A stretch of 44,950 nucleotides of DNA from Paracoccaceae bacterium (GCA_026709265.1 JAPOTI010000087.1:1-44950), one strand, 5' to 3'; shown: positions 9,069 through 18,544, counted from the stretch's first letter. The notes: generated by a model not told the origin, from the letters alone. Made by a program: numbers and translations.

Positions 9069-10108
9069 GATGGCCGCGCAATTCTTGACCGGTTCTTGGA
9101 TTGCGTATTCCACCGCATACGAAAATTGACGAGGATATCGGTTGCCAACAGGAAAAATAGCAGCATTCCCTGGAATACCAATATAGCCGCCGCAGGCAGG
9201 CCAATCATGAATTGTGCCAACTCACCTCCAATATAAGTGATCGCCATCAACAATCCGGCCAGCAAAATTCCAAGCGGGTGGAGCCGACCCAAAAAGGCAA
9301 CAATGATCGCCGTAAACCCGTATCCAACGGGAAATGTCGTCGTCAGTTTACCCGCTGGTCCGGTAACCTCGAGTAAACCCGCCAATCCGGCCAGCGATCC
9401 AGAAATCCCCAGACACAGCACGATCATCAGATTGGGATTGATTCCGGCGAATTTTGCCGCCCTTGGTGCCTGCCCGGATAGGGTGACCTGAAATCCGAAG
9501 ATATGACGTTTGAGAATCCAATAGCAAAAGATGACAAGCCCCAGCATAAAAAAGACACCAAAATGCATGCCGGTTCCGGCAATCAGCTCATCATTATGCG
9601 TGCTTGCGAGAGCATGAAAACTGCGGCTTTCCGGAAAATTGAATCCGATGGGGCTGCGCAAGATGCCGGTCACGAGCCCCGACAGGAGATTGATTGCGAC
9701 ATAAACCAGCATCAGCGACACCAGGATTTCGTTGGTGCGAAAATAGATCTTCAGAAGTGCGGGAATGAGGGCCCAGACCAGGCCACCAACAATGCCAGCC
9801 AGTCCCATCAAGGGCAGCAACCAGAAGGCTTCACTTGGATACAGGGCGAGCCCCACCGATGCCCCGGCCAGAGCCCCGATGATGTATTGACCTTCTGCAC
9901 CGATATTCCAGATATTGGCGCGAAATCCATATGACAGGCCGAGCGCGATCATAACGAGGGGTGCGGCTTTCACCAGAATCTGCGGGCGCGTGTAACTGGC
10001 CACTGTGTCGTTGAAAATGGGATCCAGAAATATGACCCTGATGGCTTCAAGGGGATTTTTTCCCATCAGCGTAAACAGGGTGCCACCGGCAATCACCGTC
10101 AGAATCAC
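9065..10108 (-). CDS. ABC transporter permease, nucleoside/BMP type (first permease)
   Basis: Polytopic inner-membrane permease pairing with the next gene. It shows the family segments NIWNIGAEGQYIIGALAG and the loop QVTLSGQAPRAAKFAGIN that docks on the ATPase. The first standard start codon in frame is the GTG at 10108, giving 347 residues. However the reading frame stays open upstream to about 10184 and encodes LEPRLEPSPVF, which looks like the usual N-terminus of this family. The true start is therefore probably a rare codon at 10174 (ATT) or 10171 (CTG), downstream of GGAG at 10185-10182. Confidence 0.85.
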   Translation of the reverse strand: MILTVIAGGTLFTLMGKNPLEAIRVIFLDPIFNDTVASYTRPQILVKAAPLVMIALGLSYGFRANIWNIGAEGQYIIGALAGASVGLALYPSEAFWLLPLMGLAGIVGGLVWALIPALLKIYFRTNEILVSLMLVYVAINLLSGLVTGILRSPIGFNFPESRSFHALASTHNDELIAGTGMHFGVFFMLGLVIFCYWILKRHIFGFQVTLSGQAPRAAKFAGINPNLMIVLCLGISGSLAGLAGLLEVTGPAGKLTTTFPVGYGFTAIIVAFLGRLHPLGILLAGLLMAITYIGGELAQFMIGLPAAAILVFQGMLLFFLLATDILVNFRMRWNTQSKNRSRIARPS

Positions 10109-10160
10109 GGCAAAAAAAGGCGTGATCGCACGAAAGACAGGTGACGGTTCGAGTCGCGGT

Positions 10161-11690
10161 TCAAGATACAGAATGAGAATTCTCCGTCCCGGTCATCAAC
10201 AAGCCAAATTCGGCACGTGATGTCGTTTCTGGTGACAATGGTTCGGAGAGGATCCCTGCATGAATGACACAGATCTTGTCTGCAATTTCAAGGAGTTCAT
10301 CAAGATCCTGACTGATCAGAAGAACGGCCGCACCCTCCCCGGCCATATTGATGAGCGCCTGTCGAATCGCATTGGCGGCATTGGCATCGACACCCCATGT
10401 CGGTTGATTGACAACCAGCATTTTTGGTGCCTGCAGGATTTCTCTGCCGATCAGGAACTTTTGCAGATTGCCCCCGGAAAGCGCCCTGGCAGCATGTTTG
10501 ACACCCGGCATTCTGACATCGAACTGGTCAACGATCTCTTCGGCAAACCTTGTCGTCGAATCCCAGTCAACGATGCCGTTTCTCGTGAGCGATTTGCGCA
10601 CACTTGCGGTCAGGAGAGCATTTTCAATGAGAGTCATGTCGATTGAAGCGGCATGACCATTCCGTTGCTCAGGAGCAAAGACGAGACCCCGTCGCCGGCG
10701 CTCATTCGTGGTCTCACCATCAATCCGTTGGTCTTCGAGCCAAATCTCGCCTGTGCTGCTGCGGCTCTCGCCGGAAATTGCGAGCATCAGTTCATCCTGG
10801 CCATTACCGGCAATGCCGGCGATTCCCAAAATCTCTCCCTTTCTGATTGATAAATTGATATCGACGAGCGCAGTGTCAAATTGTGTTTGCGATGCAACAC
10901 CGAGCCCGGAAATACGAAAACATTGTTGGCCAAGCGATATCTGTTTTCGGACGGGAGCAACAATTTCAGACCCCACCATCATCGTGGCGAGGCTGAACGC
11001 AGTTTCCTCGGCCGGCAAACAGGTGTCGATGACCTTCCCGCCACGCAATATAGTCGCACGATCGCATAAATGCCTGACTTCTTCGAGTTTGTGGGAAATG
11101 TAGAGGACCGCAATCCCCTCCGATACCAGCTGCCGCAAAGTGTGAAAGAGTTTTTCAGTTTCAAACTGCGTCAAAACTGAGGTGGGTTCGTCCATGATCA
11201 GCAATTGTGGCTTTTGCAGCAGGCAACGGACAATTTCGACCCGCTGTTGTTCACCGGCGGAAAGATTCCCGACAATTTGATCCGGCGACAGTGTCAAACC
11301 GTAAAGCTCGGACAGTGACAGGATCTTGTCTGAAATTCCACTTATGGGTTCATTTTCGACACTGAGCAACATGTTTTCAGCAACGCTGAGCGCATCAAAC
11401 AAAGAGAAATGTTGGAAAACCATGGCAACACCCTGAGCGCGTGCCGTGCGCGGGTCCTCAGGTGTAAATGGTTTGCTATTGAATTTCATGGATCCGGAAT
11501 CCGGGCGCAGCAATCCATAGATCATTTTGACCAAGGTGGACTTTCCGGCACCATTTTCGCCCAGAAGAGCATGTATCTCCCCCGATTCAATGGCAAAACT
11601 GATGTCGTCACAGGCCTTCACACCAGGAAAGCTCTTGCTCATGGCGTCAAGTTGTAAGGTGATGTCATTCCCGTTTTTCGTGTTGGTCAT
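10161..11690 (-). CDS. ABC transporter ATP-binding protein, tandem nucleotide-binding domains
   Basis: Energises the BMP-type importer. It has two ABC domains in one chain of about 509 residues. The first domain has a full Walker A (GENGAGKST), the signature LSAGEQQRVEI and Walker B LLIMDEPT. The second has the degenerate Walker A GIAGNGQDEL, signature LSGGNLQK and Walker B-like MLVVNQPT, as in nucleoside and ribose importers where the second site is weak. The start MTNTKNG at 11690 is preferred over the frame start at 11753. It is the first gene of the four-gene importer operon. Confidence 0.9.
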   Translation of the reverse strand: MTNTKNGNDITLQLDAMSKSFPGVKACDDISFAIESGEIHALLGENGAGKSTLVKMIYGLLRPDSGSMKFNSKPFTPEDPRTARAQGVAMVFQHFSLFDALSVAENMLLSVENEPISGISDKILSLSELYGLTLSPDQIVGNLSAGEQQRVEIVRCLLQKPQLLIMDEPTSVLTQFETEKLFHTLRQLVSEGIAVLYISHKLEEVRHLCDRATILRGGKVIDTCLPAEETAFSLATMMVGSEIVAPVRKQISLGQQCFRISGLGVASQTQFDTALVDINLSIRKGEILGIAGIAGNGQDELMLAISGESRSSTGEIWLEDQRIDGETTNERRRRGLVFAPEQRNGHAASIDMTLIENALLTASVRKSLTRNGIVDWDSTTRFAEEIVDQFDVRMPGVKHAARALSGGNLQKFLIGREILQAPKMLVVNQPTWGVDANAANAIRQALINMAGEGAAVLLISQDLDELLEIADKICVIHAGILSEPLSPETTSRAEFGLLMTGTENSHSVS

Positions 11691-12245
11691 GACCGTCACT
11701 TGAACATCCGGATCCAGAATTGTGGCGGACGCCCTGCAACTTCTCCTCGCCATGTATAAGTCAGTCGTTGGTCACAGGTCATCATGACGGACATGCCATC
11801 AAAGAACGCGTTGCTTGCAGAGAAACGAAGTGAGTTCACAGACTTCACCTATGACCATTGGTGATTTTCGTCAAACGGGATTATTGGTAACCTGCTCCTA
11901 TCGGAAGATTGGGTAAAGACGCCACAGCAAAAGTGCCAGCTCCCGGTGACTGCGGATCGGTGACAGATGACGGTTACCCTTTCCGGGACATTGACCCATA
12001 TTGGTGACGTTGATGTCCTGTTCTATCAAACGCCGGAATTGTTGAGATGACGGTCTGGATTCTCGGGATTTGATATGAGATGATACACACGGGCTGCCTT
12101 GTCGCAAAGAACAGTTCTGTTGCGTGCCTTATGAGATGATCGCATAGACGGACTTGCGCTAGTGGCATACGTCATCTTGACCTTTTGATTGACGTGACCA
12201 ACAGTGCCCACGACAGAATCGCGTGGTATGGAAGGGGGATTCTTG
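11691..12245. other. Intergenic region between divergent importer operon and doxX-like gene
   Basis: About 555 bases carrying the promoters of two divergent transcription units. I see no convincing gene, tRNA, riboswitch or mobile element here. TTGACC occurs at about 12178 but lacks a good partner hexamer at normal spacing. The short open frames are not protein-like. Confidence 0.4.
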
Positions 12246-12818
12246 ATGTTGGCTGTATTGAACCTTGTCGAGCGAATTTTTGATCGCATTGATCGTGCAA
12301 TTGCACCCTGGCTGTTGCCGGCACTGGCACGATTTGTTTTTGCGGCAACTCTCGCTGTCTATTACTGGAAGTCAGCTGCGAGCAAGCTCGGCGACGGAAT
12401 TTTCTCACTGAGCGTTGGTGCTTATGCACAGATTTTTCCAAAGGCCATGGAAGCCGCAAGCTACAATCCAGCGAATTTGTCGTTTCCGGGATTGCGCGCA
12501 TTGATTGTTTATGCCGCGACCTACGGCGAATTTATTCTTCCCTTTCTGATCATCGTTGGACTTTTGACCCGGCTTGCCGCTCTGGGAATGATTGGCTTTG
12601 TCACGGTGCAGTCAATCGTTGATATTACGGGGCATGGTCTCAGTGAAAAAAGCATTGGTGCCTGGTTTGATAATGTTCCCGATTCATTGATTCTGGACCA
12701 ACGTGCATTCTGGATTTTCCTGCTGCTCTTCATCGTTGCGAAAGGAGGTGGGTCGCTGGCGATTGATCGACTCTTGATCGATAACCGACGTCAAGAACGC
12801 TCTGAGAACAGTTCATAG
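12246..12818 (+). CDS. DoxX-like membrane protein
   Basis: Small integral membrane protein of about 190 residues with four predicted membrane segments and the DoxX-type pattern: ALARFVFAATLAVYYWKSAASKLGDG in the first helix region, a YGEFILPFLIIVGLLTRLAALG hairpin and a C-terminal helix WIFLLLFIVAKGGGSLAIDRL. DoxX-family proteins are linked to respiratory or thiol redox functions, but the role here is unknown. The ATG at 12246 is chosen because GAAGGGGG lies at suitable distance upstream; a GTG at 12204 and an ATG at 12228 are alternatives. It stands alone, convergent with thyX. Confidence 0.75.
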   Translation: MLAVLNLVERIFDRIDRAIAPWLLPALARFVFAATLAVYYWKSAASKLGDGIFSLSVGAYAQIFPKAMEAASYNPANLSFPGLRALIVYAATYGEFILPFLIIVGLLTRLAALGMIGFVTVQSIVDITGHGLSEKSIGAWFDNVPDSLILDQRAFWIFLLLFIVAKGGGSLAIDRLLIDNRRQERSENSS

Positions 12819-12920
12819 GCCCTCACCGCCAAAGACGGACCCGTTGTTCCTGGCCGATGCTCACAATGAAATCTATCCTGTCGAATACAGCAATTTGAGG
12901 ATCGGTTTTGCAGAATTGAG

Positions 12921-13856
12921 TCAACTCATGGAGTTTGAGCTGATCGATGATTTCTTCAGAATCTCATTGAATTCACGCCATTCTCGTGGAGACATACCCG
13001 AATCTTGCTGGCTGACATCTTCACCGTCAAGCATTCTTCTGAGGCAGTTCAACTGGGCGGCAGAAAGATGGGCACCACCAATCTCATAATCGGTAAAGGC
13101 GGACCATGCCAGCGGTACCCACTGGCCAATAATTTGACCAATGGTTTCGGCGTAAACACGGATTTCGTACTGCGCATGCGCGTCAGCGCGCAAGGCAACA
13201 AATCTGAAGAGATTATGTAAATCCGTCTTCCAATACCATTGCGTGTAGATATTGGCTGGCAGGTTCATCCGCGCAAGTTCGCGTGCCAGACCGGTTTTTC
13301 CTTCATCCGATAGCAATTCCTCATAGTGATTATAGGCCGTTGCTGCATCCTCCCGGAATGTTGCAATCACGGATTCCGCCTCATCAGGCGGGAGGAGTTG
13401 TTCCCTCCCCTGCGCATTTCCTGTTGACTGTGCCGCCAAATTATCGGGCGAAGGAATGTAGAATTCTTTGTCGAGGATTGAATAGCGTGCGGAATATTCA
13501 TTGACATTCGCGGTTCGATGGCGAATCCATTGGCGTGCGACAAATATCGGCAGTTTGACATGCAGTTTGATTTCGCACATTTCGAACGGGGTCGTATGTC
13601 GGTGTCGCATCAGGTAGCGAATCAACCCCTCATCGTCGTGCGCTTTCTTGGTCCCGGCCCCATAGGAAACGCGTGCCGCCTGCACAATCGATGAATCGTT
13701 CCCAAGATAATCGACAACACGCACAAATCCATGATCAAGCACCGGTTGAATTTGATAGAGAATGTCTTCAAGACCGGCGCTCACGGCCCGCCGAGTGGGT
13801 CGAGACTCCCCTCTCTGTGCTTCGATTTGCGCCAGCTGATCCGCACTGATTGCCAT
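12921..13856 (-). CDS. thyX: Flavin-dependent thymidylate synthase
   Basis: Makes dTMP from dUMP with methylene-tetrahydrofolate, FAD and NADPH. The 311-residue protein contains the ThyX signature [15 protein letters not shown], preceded by the conserved FVARQWI and [10 protein letters not shown]. The ATG at 13856 (MAISADQLA) is preferred over a GTG at 13898. Length agrees with alphaproteobacterial ThyX. It stands alone, convergent with the DoxX-like gene and divergent from the glyoxalase-like gene. Confidence 0.95.
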   Translation of the reverse strand: MAISADQLAQIEAQRGESRPTRRAVSAGLEDILYQIQPVLDHGFVRVVDYLGNDSSIVQAARVSYGAGTKKAHDDEGLIRYLMRHRHTTPFEMCEIKLHVKLPIFVARQWIRHRTANVNEYSARYSILDKEFYIPSPDNLAAQSTGNAQGREQLLPPDEAESVIATFREDAATAYNHYEELLSDEGKTGLARELARMNLPANIYTQWYWKTDLHNLFRFVALRADAHAQYEIRVYAETIGQIIGQWVPLAWSAFTDYEIGGAHLSAAQLNCLRRMLDGEDVSQQDSGMSPREWREFNEILKKSSISSNSMS

Positions 13857-14010
13857 TTTCAATTCATCTCTGTTTGTGGTGCCATGTCTGCCTGTCACAC
13901 CGAGTCACCTGCATCGACGAATCTGTGTGTGAGCAAGTTGACTTGACTGGTATCATTTGCTGATCGCATTTATGAACTGGCAGGCTGGTCAACGAAAGAA
14001 AGACAGAACA

Positions 14011-14439
14011 GTGGGAATCAAATATCTTCATACGATGGTACGCGTCCTTGATTTAGACGTATCAATCGCATTCTACAAACTCCTTGGCCTCGTGGAAACG
14101 CGTCGAGTCGACAATGAAAACGGAAGGTTTACATTGGTATTCCTGGCTCCGCCCGATCAACCGGGCTGTCCACTTGAACTGACATACAATTGGGATGGCG
14201 ACCCCGGCTTGCCGTCCGACAGTCGCCATTTTGGCCACCTCGCCTACGAGGTTGATGATATCTACGAACTTTGTCGGCACTTGCTGGACAATGGCGTGAC
14301 CATCAATCGACCTCCGAGGGATGGCCATATGGCTTTTGTTCGCTCTCCTGACAATGTGTCGATTGAACTGTTGCAACGTGGTGAATCACTCCCGGCAGAA
14401 GAACCCTGGACAAGCATGCCAAATTCAGGTGCCTGGTAA
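14011..14439 (+). CDS. gloA: Glyoxalase I family protein (lactoylglutathione lyase-like)
   Basis: VOC-fold metalloenzyme that probably isomerises the methylglyoxal-glutathione hemithioacetal. Visible signatures are KYLHTMVRVLDLDVSIAFY (N-terminal metal-ligand His), LELTYNWD, a second His in HFGHLAYEVDD, and the terminal Glu in SIELLQRG. The GTG at 14011 gives the normal N-terminus GIKYLHTM and about 142 residues; the open frame extends to an ATG at 13957 that adds 18 non-family residues. A glyoxalase paralogue with a different substrate cannot be excluded. Confidence 0.8.
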   Translation: MGIKYLHTMVRVLDLDVSIAFYKLLGLVETRRVDNENGRFTLVFLAPPDQPGCPLELTYNWDGDPGLPSDSRHFGHLAYEVDDIYELCRHLLDNGVTINRPPRDGHMAFVRSPDNVSIELLQRGESLPAEEPWTSMPNSGAW

Positions 14440-14977
14440 GCTCTCTCAGTCGAACGCAGAGACAGGTCATTCTATTGATACGATGTCAGACACATCGGGT
14501 CATGAACGATTGCAAGAGACCCGGACACCTACAGACAAGTTGTTGATTGAGAGCCAGGATGAGCCGGTCGTCGACCCAGTTTGCGTCAAAATGACAGGAA
14601 GGTCTGGTCTATTTTCTCAATCAGTCATGAGAACTGATGCCTGACGCCGGCACGTGAGCCGAAAGGCTTTGGTTCTCCCAGTTCGCACGATCCTTTTCGG
14701 TGCACCTTCGTCGAACATGAAGACACAACGCGATGCGACCCTTTCAAAGTTGGCAGATTCTTGTGACCTCGTGATACGACAGGCCCGCTGCACCCGTCTT
14801 TGACACGATTGGCCGCGTATCACGGCTTCATACCCATTATCGTGTGATCGTGTCGTGCCAGAGCCAGAGCGGCATCTTTTTGCGCGTTGGCAATGCACAG
14901 ATCACTCTTTTTTCTGAACGCATTGCTTTTCACCCTGAATCACCGGCGCCAATGATCGTATGGCGTGGAATGGCTTG
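14440..14977. other. Non-coding stretch upstream of the tmRNA region
   Basis: About 540 bases with no protein-like open frame. A short inverted repeat GACACGAT (14802-14809) / ATCGTGTC (14847-14854) and a later run of six T at about 14909 could belong to a small RNA, but the fold is weak. No tRNA, IS end or CRISPR-like repeat was seen. Confidence 0.3.
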
Positions 14978-15024
14978 GGTGATTTAGGGTTGAAATACAA
15001 AAAGGTGATTTAGGGTTGAAATAC
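14978..15024 (+). repeat. Two identical 21-bp direct repeats (period 26) upstream of tmRNA
   Basis: The sequence GGTGATTTAGGGTTGAAATA (plus a final C) occurs at 14978-14998 and again at 15004-15024, separated by five A. Both copies contain TTGAAA. The second TTGAAA (15016-15021) stands 16 bases before TATTTT (15038-15043), which could be a promoter for the tmRNA gene. The repeat spacing is about 2.5 helical turns, compatible with paired protein binding, but no known operator is recognised. Confidence 0.6.
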
Positions 15025-15027
15025 GAG

Positions 15028-15059
15028 AAAGGAACTGTATTTTCCAATACAGTTCCTTT
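15028..15059. repeat. Perfect 14-bp palindromic hairpin just before tmRNA
   Basis: AAAGGAACTGTATT (15028-15041) and its exact reverse complement (15046-15059) enclose a 4-base loop TTCC. No T-run follows on either strand, so it is not a standard terminator. It directly precedes the tmRNA acceptor piece and could be a processing signal, a leader structure or a protein-binding palindrome. Confidence 0.65.
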
Positions 15060-15065
15060 GGGAAA

Positions 15066-15330
15066 TATGGCGATAAAGGCGCGCGGAATAAACGGATCGG
15101 ACCCGGGGGCGGTACCCGGCGGCTCCACCAGATCTTCATCATTGGCGAAGAGTGCGGGGCCGAAACAGGATCGACGAACGCGTAAAGGCGGCAGCTTTCG
15201 CTCGGTGGGGAACCGCCGTTATCGGTCCAATCTGCACAATTGCCAATGACAATCGTGCTCCGCTCGCCCTCGCTGCGTAAGCCAGCGCGGAAACGCGGAA
15301 CCATTAGCCCGGTGCTCTAGCATGCACCGG
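15066..15330 (+). ncRNA. ssrA: Two-piece (circularly permuted) transfer-messenger RNA
   Basis: Rescues stalled ribosomes and tags the nascent chain for ClpXP. The acceptor piece comes first: T-arm CCGGG-GGCGGTA-CCCGG (15103-15119), then CGGCTCC and encoded ACCA ending at 15130. After a 25-base spacer the coding piece begins GGGGCCGAAACAGG (15156). GGGGCCG pairs with CGGCTCC over 7 bp, including the G3-U70 wobble (15158 with 15124) that AlaRS requires. The tag frame 15242-15280 encodes ANDNRAPLALAA then TAA. The permuted layout and ANDN tag are alphaproteobacterial. The outer ends are approximate; a GC-rich stem (CCGGTGC...GCACCGG) lies near 15310-15332. Confidence 0.93.
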
Positions 15331-15439
15331 CGGGGTTGCAGGCACCCGGCAACAGAAGCCTGCATATGTTCTTGATCTCATCAACTGCTCGATACAGGTC
15401 ACAAACCCATACCATGTTGAGACAAAGTGAGAGTTCGCC

Positions 15440-15928
15440 GTGAACGCCATCAATTATTCTGAATTTATGGCCGTTGCCCTTCACAATATGGTCTTGTCGA
15501 TCCTGAAATCTGTCGAGACCGGAGGGCTTCCCGAGACAAACTATTTTGTCATGACTTTTCGTACCGACCATCCCGGGACAGAACTGCCGGATTGGTTGCG
15601 GGCAGAATATCCACACGAGATGCAGATCGTCATGCAGCACTGGTTCGCAGACCTGCGTGTCGGTCAGGCAGGATTCTGGGTGACATTGAATTTCAACAAC
15701 AATCCCGAAACCATCTATGTTCCCTCTGCTGCGCTGACCAGTTTTGCCGATCCGGCAGCCGGGGTTCAATTCAAATTCCTGTCATCAAATGCGAAATCGG
15801 ATTCCTCTGCGCGGGTGTCGGGCGATGGTGACGCCCCACAGGCTGACGGAAATGACGAAGACAGGGGGGATCAAGGGGTTCCGGCCCAGGTGTTGAGTTT
15901 AGATCAGTTTCGTAAAAATACGGACTGA
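15440..15928 (+). CDS. sspB: Alpha-type SspB, ClpXP adaptor for ssrA-tagged proteins
   Basis: Adaptor that tethers tmRNA-tagged substrates to ClpX. The 162-residue protein has the N-terminal substrate-binding domain (residues about 1-110) with ALHNMVLSILKSVETGGLP, NYFVMTFRTDHPG, and MQIVMQHWFADLRVG then a beta-rich WVTLNFNNNPETIYVP. An acidic linker follows, and a short C-terminal tail (QVLSLDQFRKNTD) resembles the ClpX-binding tail. The start is GTG at 15440 with GAGAG upstream. It lies directly downstream of the tmRNA gene whose product it handles, and upstream of fumC. Confidence 0.9.
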   Translation: MNAINYSEFMAVALHNMVLSILKSVETGGLPETNYFVMTFRTDHPGTELPDWLRAEYPHEMQIVMQHWFADLRVGQAGFWVTLNFNNNPETIYVPSAALTSFADPAAGVQFKFLSSNAKSDSSARVSGDGDAPQADGNDEDRGDQGVPAQVLSLDQFRKNTD

Positions 15929-15971
15929 ATTTCCATAAAATCTTTCAGACAGTCCGGTATGAGGTATGCAA

Positions 15972-17366
15972 ATGGCACACTCCCGAATCGAATCCGATAG
16001 TTTTGGGGATATAGAGGTTCCCGCAGATCGTTATTGGGGTGCGCAGACACAGCGTTCCATCAAGAATTTTCCAATCGGCTGGGAGCAGCAACCTTTATCA
16101 ATTGTCCATGCTCTGGGGCGAATTAAACAGGTCGCTGCACAGGTCAATATCGAATTCAATCTCCTCGACAAGGATATTGGAACCACTATTGCCGAAAGCG
16201 CGGCTGAAGTCGCCGCAGGGCAACTCGACGACCATTTTCCGCTTGTTGTCTGGCAAACCGGATCAGGTACGCAGTCCAATATGAATGCGAACGAAGTCAT
16301 TGCCAATCGGGCAATTGAGAAACTGGGCGGCAAACTTGGTTCCAAAACACCGATACATCCCAATGATCACGTCAATCTCTGTCAATCTTCGAATGATACC
16401 TTTCCGACGGCGATGCATATCGCTGCTGTTGCAGATATCCACGATAATTTACTGCCAGCGCTGAATGAATTCGAAAATGCGCTGGCCGCCAAGCAGGAGG
16501 CCTTTTCAGATATCATCAAGATTGGCCGCACCCATACTCAAGATGCAACGCCGCTCACGCTTGGACATGTATTTTCCGGTTATCGAAGTCAGGTTAGTCT
16601 CGCTCAGAAACGGATTTTGTCCTCGCTCAAGAATCTTTATTCTGTGGCACAGGGCGGGACTGCTGTCGGAACCGGTGTGAATGCGCATGAGGGCTGGGCG
16701 GATCGTTTTGCGGAACGCCTTGCGGAAGTGACAGGGTTTCCGTTCCGCACGGCACCGAACAAGTTTGAAGCCCTTGCTGCACATGATGCGATGGTTGAGA
16801 TGTCAGGTTCACTGAAGACAGCAGCAGCATCTGGATTCAAAATTGCCAATGATATCCGCCTGTTGGCTTCGGGACCCCGGTGCGGACTTGGTGAATTATT
16901 GTTGCCGGAAAATGAGCCCGGTTCCTCAATCATGCCGGGTAAAGTCAATCCAACGCAAACGGAAGCGGTCACGCAGGTTTGTATTCAGGTCATGGGTAAT
17001 GACACCGCCATCGGCATGGCCGGTAGCCAGGGACATTTCGAGTTAAATGTCTACAAGCCAATGATTGCCTATAATCTTTTGCAGTCAATCCGTCTTCTTG
17101 GCGACGTGCTGACAAGCTTTACCCGGAACTGTGTTGTGGGAATCGAAGCGAATCAGGAGCGAATTACAAAGTTACTCAATGAGTCGCTGATGCTTGTGAC
17201 CGCGCTCGCACCTGAAATCGGTTATGACAATGCGGCAAAAGTTGCCAAGGAAGCCCATCGTAAAGGCACCACACTCGAACAGGAAGCGGAACATCTGGGC
17301 TTTGTGAGTGCCGCCCGCTTCCGAGAGATTGTCCGTCCCGAAAAAATGATTGGTCCTCGTCAGTAG
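15972..17366 (+). CDS. fumC: Fumarate hydratase class II
   Basis: Hydrates fumarate to malate in the TCA cycle, as a cytoplasmic tetramer. The protein of about 464 residues has the superfamily signature [13 protein letters not shown], with [10 protein letters not shown] and [12 protein letters not shown] forming the active site. The ATG at 15972 has GAGGT at good distance; an ATG two codons upstream (15966) overlaps that site. It begins about 40 bases after sspB and may share its transcript. Confidence 0.95.
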   Translation: MAHSRIESDSFGDIEVPADRYWGAQTQRSIKNFPIGWEQQPLSIVHALGRIKQVAAQVNIEFNLLDKDIGTTIAESAAEVAAGQLDDHFPLVVWQTGSGTQSNMNANEVIANRAIEKLGGKLGSKTPIHPNDHVNLCQSSNDTFPTAMHIAAVADIHDNLLPALNEFENALAAKQEAFSDIIKIGRTHTQDATPLTLGHVFSGYRSQVSLAQKRILSSLKNLYSVAQGGTAVGTGVNAHEGWADRFAERLAEVTGFPFRTAPNKFEALAAHDAMVEMSGSLKTAAASGFKIANDIRLLASGPRCGLGELLLPENEPGSSIMPGKVNPTQTEAVTQVCIQVMGNDTAIGMAGSQGHFELNVYKPMIAYNLLQSIRLLGDVLTSFTRNCVVGIEANQERITKLLNESLMLVTALAPEIGYDNAAKVAKEAHRKGTTLEQEAEHLGFVSAARFREIVRPEKMIGPRQ

Positions 17367-17645
17367 GATATATCCAAACCGTGTCATATCGCCCCTCTGT
17401 CTCGATCGAGGAGCTTTGATGCACGAAAACGGATGCACGTCTTGTGTTGCCGTGTCAATTTCGCGACATGTGTGACGCCATGCCGGAGAGCACGGCGAAA
17501 ATCAAGATTCTCAAGGTCGCTGTGTTTGGCGTATGATGATCTGTATTGAACTCTTCCTGGCGCTGAAAACAATCAACAGCTGGGGAAAAGATAAGGCAGC
17601 AAGACCTGGCGATTGCACGGGTGTTTTTTGAAAGCACGCGGGCGG

Positions 17646-18443
17646 CTAACCCACGAGGGCAAGAGCCGGAAAAGCCTCGAGGAGCCAATAGGATATAGTG
17701 GCAAATTGTCCAGAGACGAGAAGCAGGCCGACGGCCACCAGCAGAAGTCCTGTCGCACGCTCAATCAACCCCATCCAGGGTTTGAGTTTTTGCATGTAGT
17801 TGATGGATGTTTCAATGAAAATTGCTGCCAGGATGAAAGGCACACCGAGACCCAAAGCATAGAATGCAAGAAGAGTTGCCCCCTGGACGAGAGATTCCTC
17901 CTGAGCGGCAAGCGAAAGGACAGTCCCAAGAACGGGACCGATACAGGGTGTCCAACCAAATGCAAAAGCAAGTCCAAGCACAAAAGCACCCACGAAGTTG
18001 CCACCCTTGATCCTGAATTGCAGTCGGGCTTCGCGGGCAAGGATAGGCAGACGAAATATGCCGAGGAAATGGAACCCAAAAAAAACAATGACGATTCCCG
18101 CGATTTGCCCGAGAAGGACCTGATGTCGCAGAAAGTAGATTCCAAAGGCTGTTGCCGCGATTCCAAGTAGCAGGAAGACGCATGATAATCCAAGGACGAA
18201 GCCCACGGCGGTTTTGAGAGCGGTGCCACGTGCATGACCCGCAGTATATTCACCAAACGACAGACCACTGACATAGGCAAGATAGGCCGGAACGATCGGC
18301 AGCACACAGGGAGAAATGAAACTGACGAATCCGCCGCTGAGTGCAATCAGGATACCAACAGTCAGGCTGGCGTCAAAAATTTCCAAGGCAAACAAGGTGT
18401 AGCCCCGATCAATCTGGGATTTCTGCGCAGGTGCGCCATTCAA
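17646..18443 (-). CDS. ccdA: Cytochrome c biogenesis protein CcdA
   Basis: Inner-membrane thiol transporter passing electrons from cytoplasmic thioredoxin to periplasmic partners for cytochrome c maturation. The 265-residue protein has about six membrane segments and the two redox cysteines in FISPCVLPIVPAY (Cys46) and FGWTPCIGPVLG (around residue 168). The exact start is uncertain: the first 20 residues are hydrophilic and a TTG near residue 20 is an alternative. It is convergent with fumC and divergent from tusA, another sulfur-handling gene. Confidence 0.9.
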   Translation of the reverse strand: MNGAPAQKSQIDRGYTLFALEIFDASLTVGILIALSGGFVSFISPCVLPIVPAYLAYVSGLSFGEYTAGHARGTALKTAVGFVLGLSCVFLLLGIAATAFGIYFLRHQVLLGQIAGIVIVFFGFHFLGIFRLPILAREARLQFRIKGGNFVGAFVLGLAFAFGWTPCIGPVLGTVLSLAAQEESLVQGATLLAFYALGLGVPFILAAIFIETSINYMQKLKPWMGLIERATGLLLVAVGLLLVSGQFATISYWLLEAFPALALVG

Positions 18444-18544
18444 GCTTGGTTCCTAAGGTGTCGGGATCACATCTTCGACCCTGATCTGAACCCGTACGCA
18501 TATCCAATTTGGACAAGTGGGTGTCGGGGTCGTAACGTAGGCTG

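Noticed and set aside
14802-14914. Possible small RNA with an inverted repeat and a run of six T
   Set aside because: The stem is only 8 bp with a long loop and the T-run is about 55 bases further on; support is too weak for a feature.
15016-15249. 78-codon plus-strand open frame
   Set aside because: It lies in the hairpin and the tmRNA gene, whose structure fully explains the sequence.
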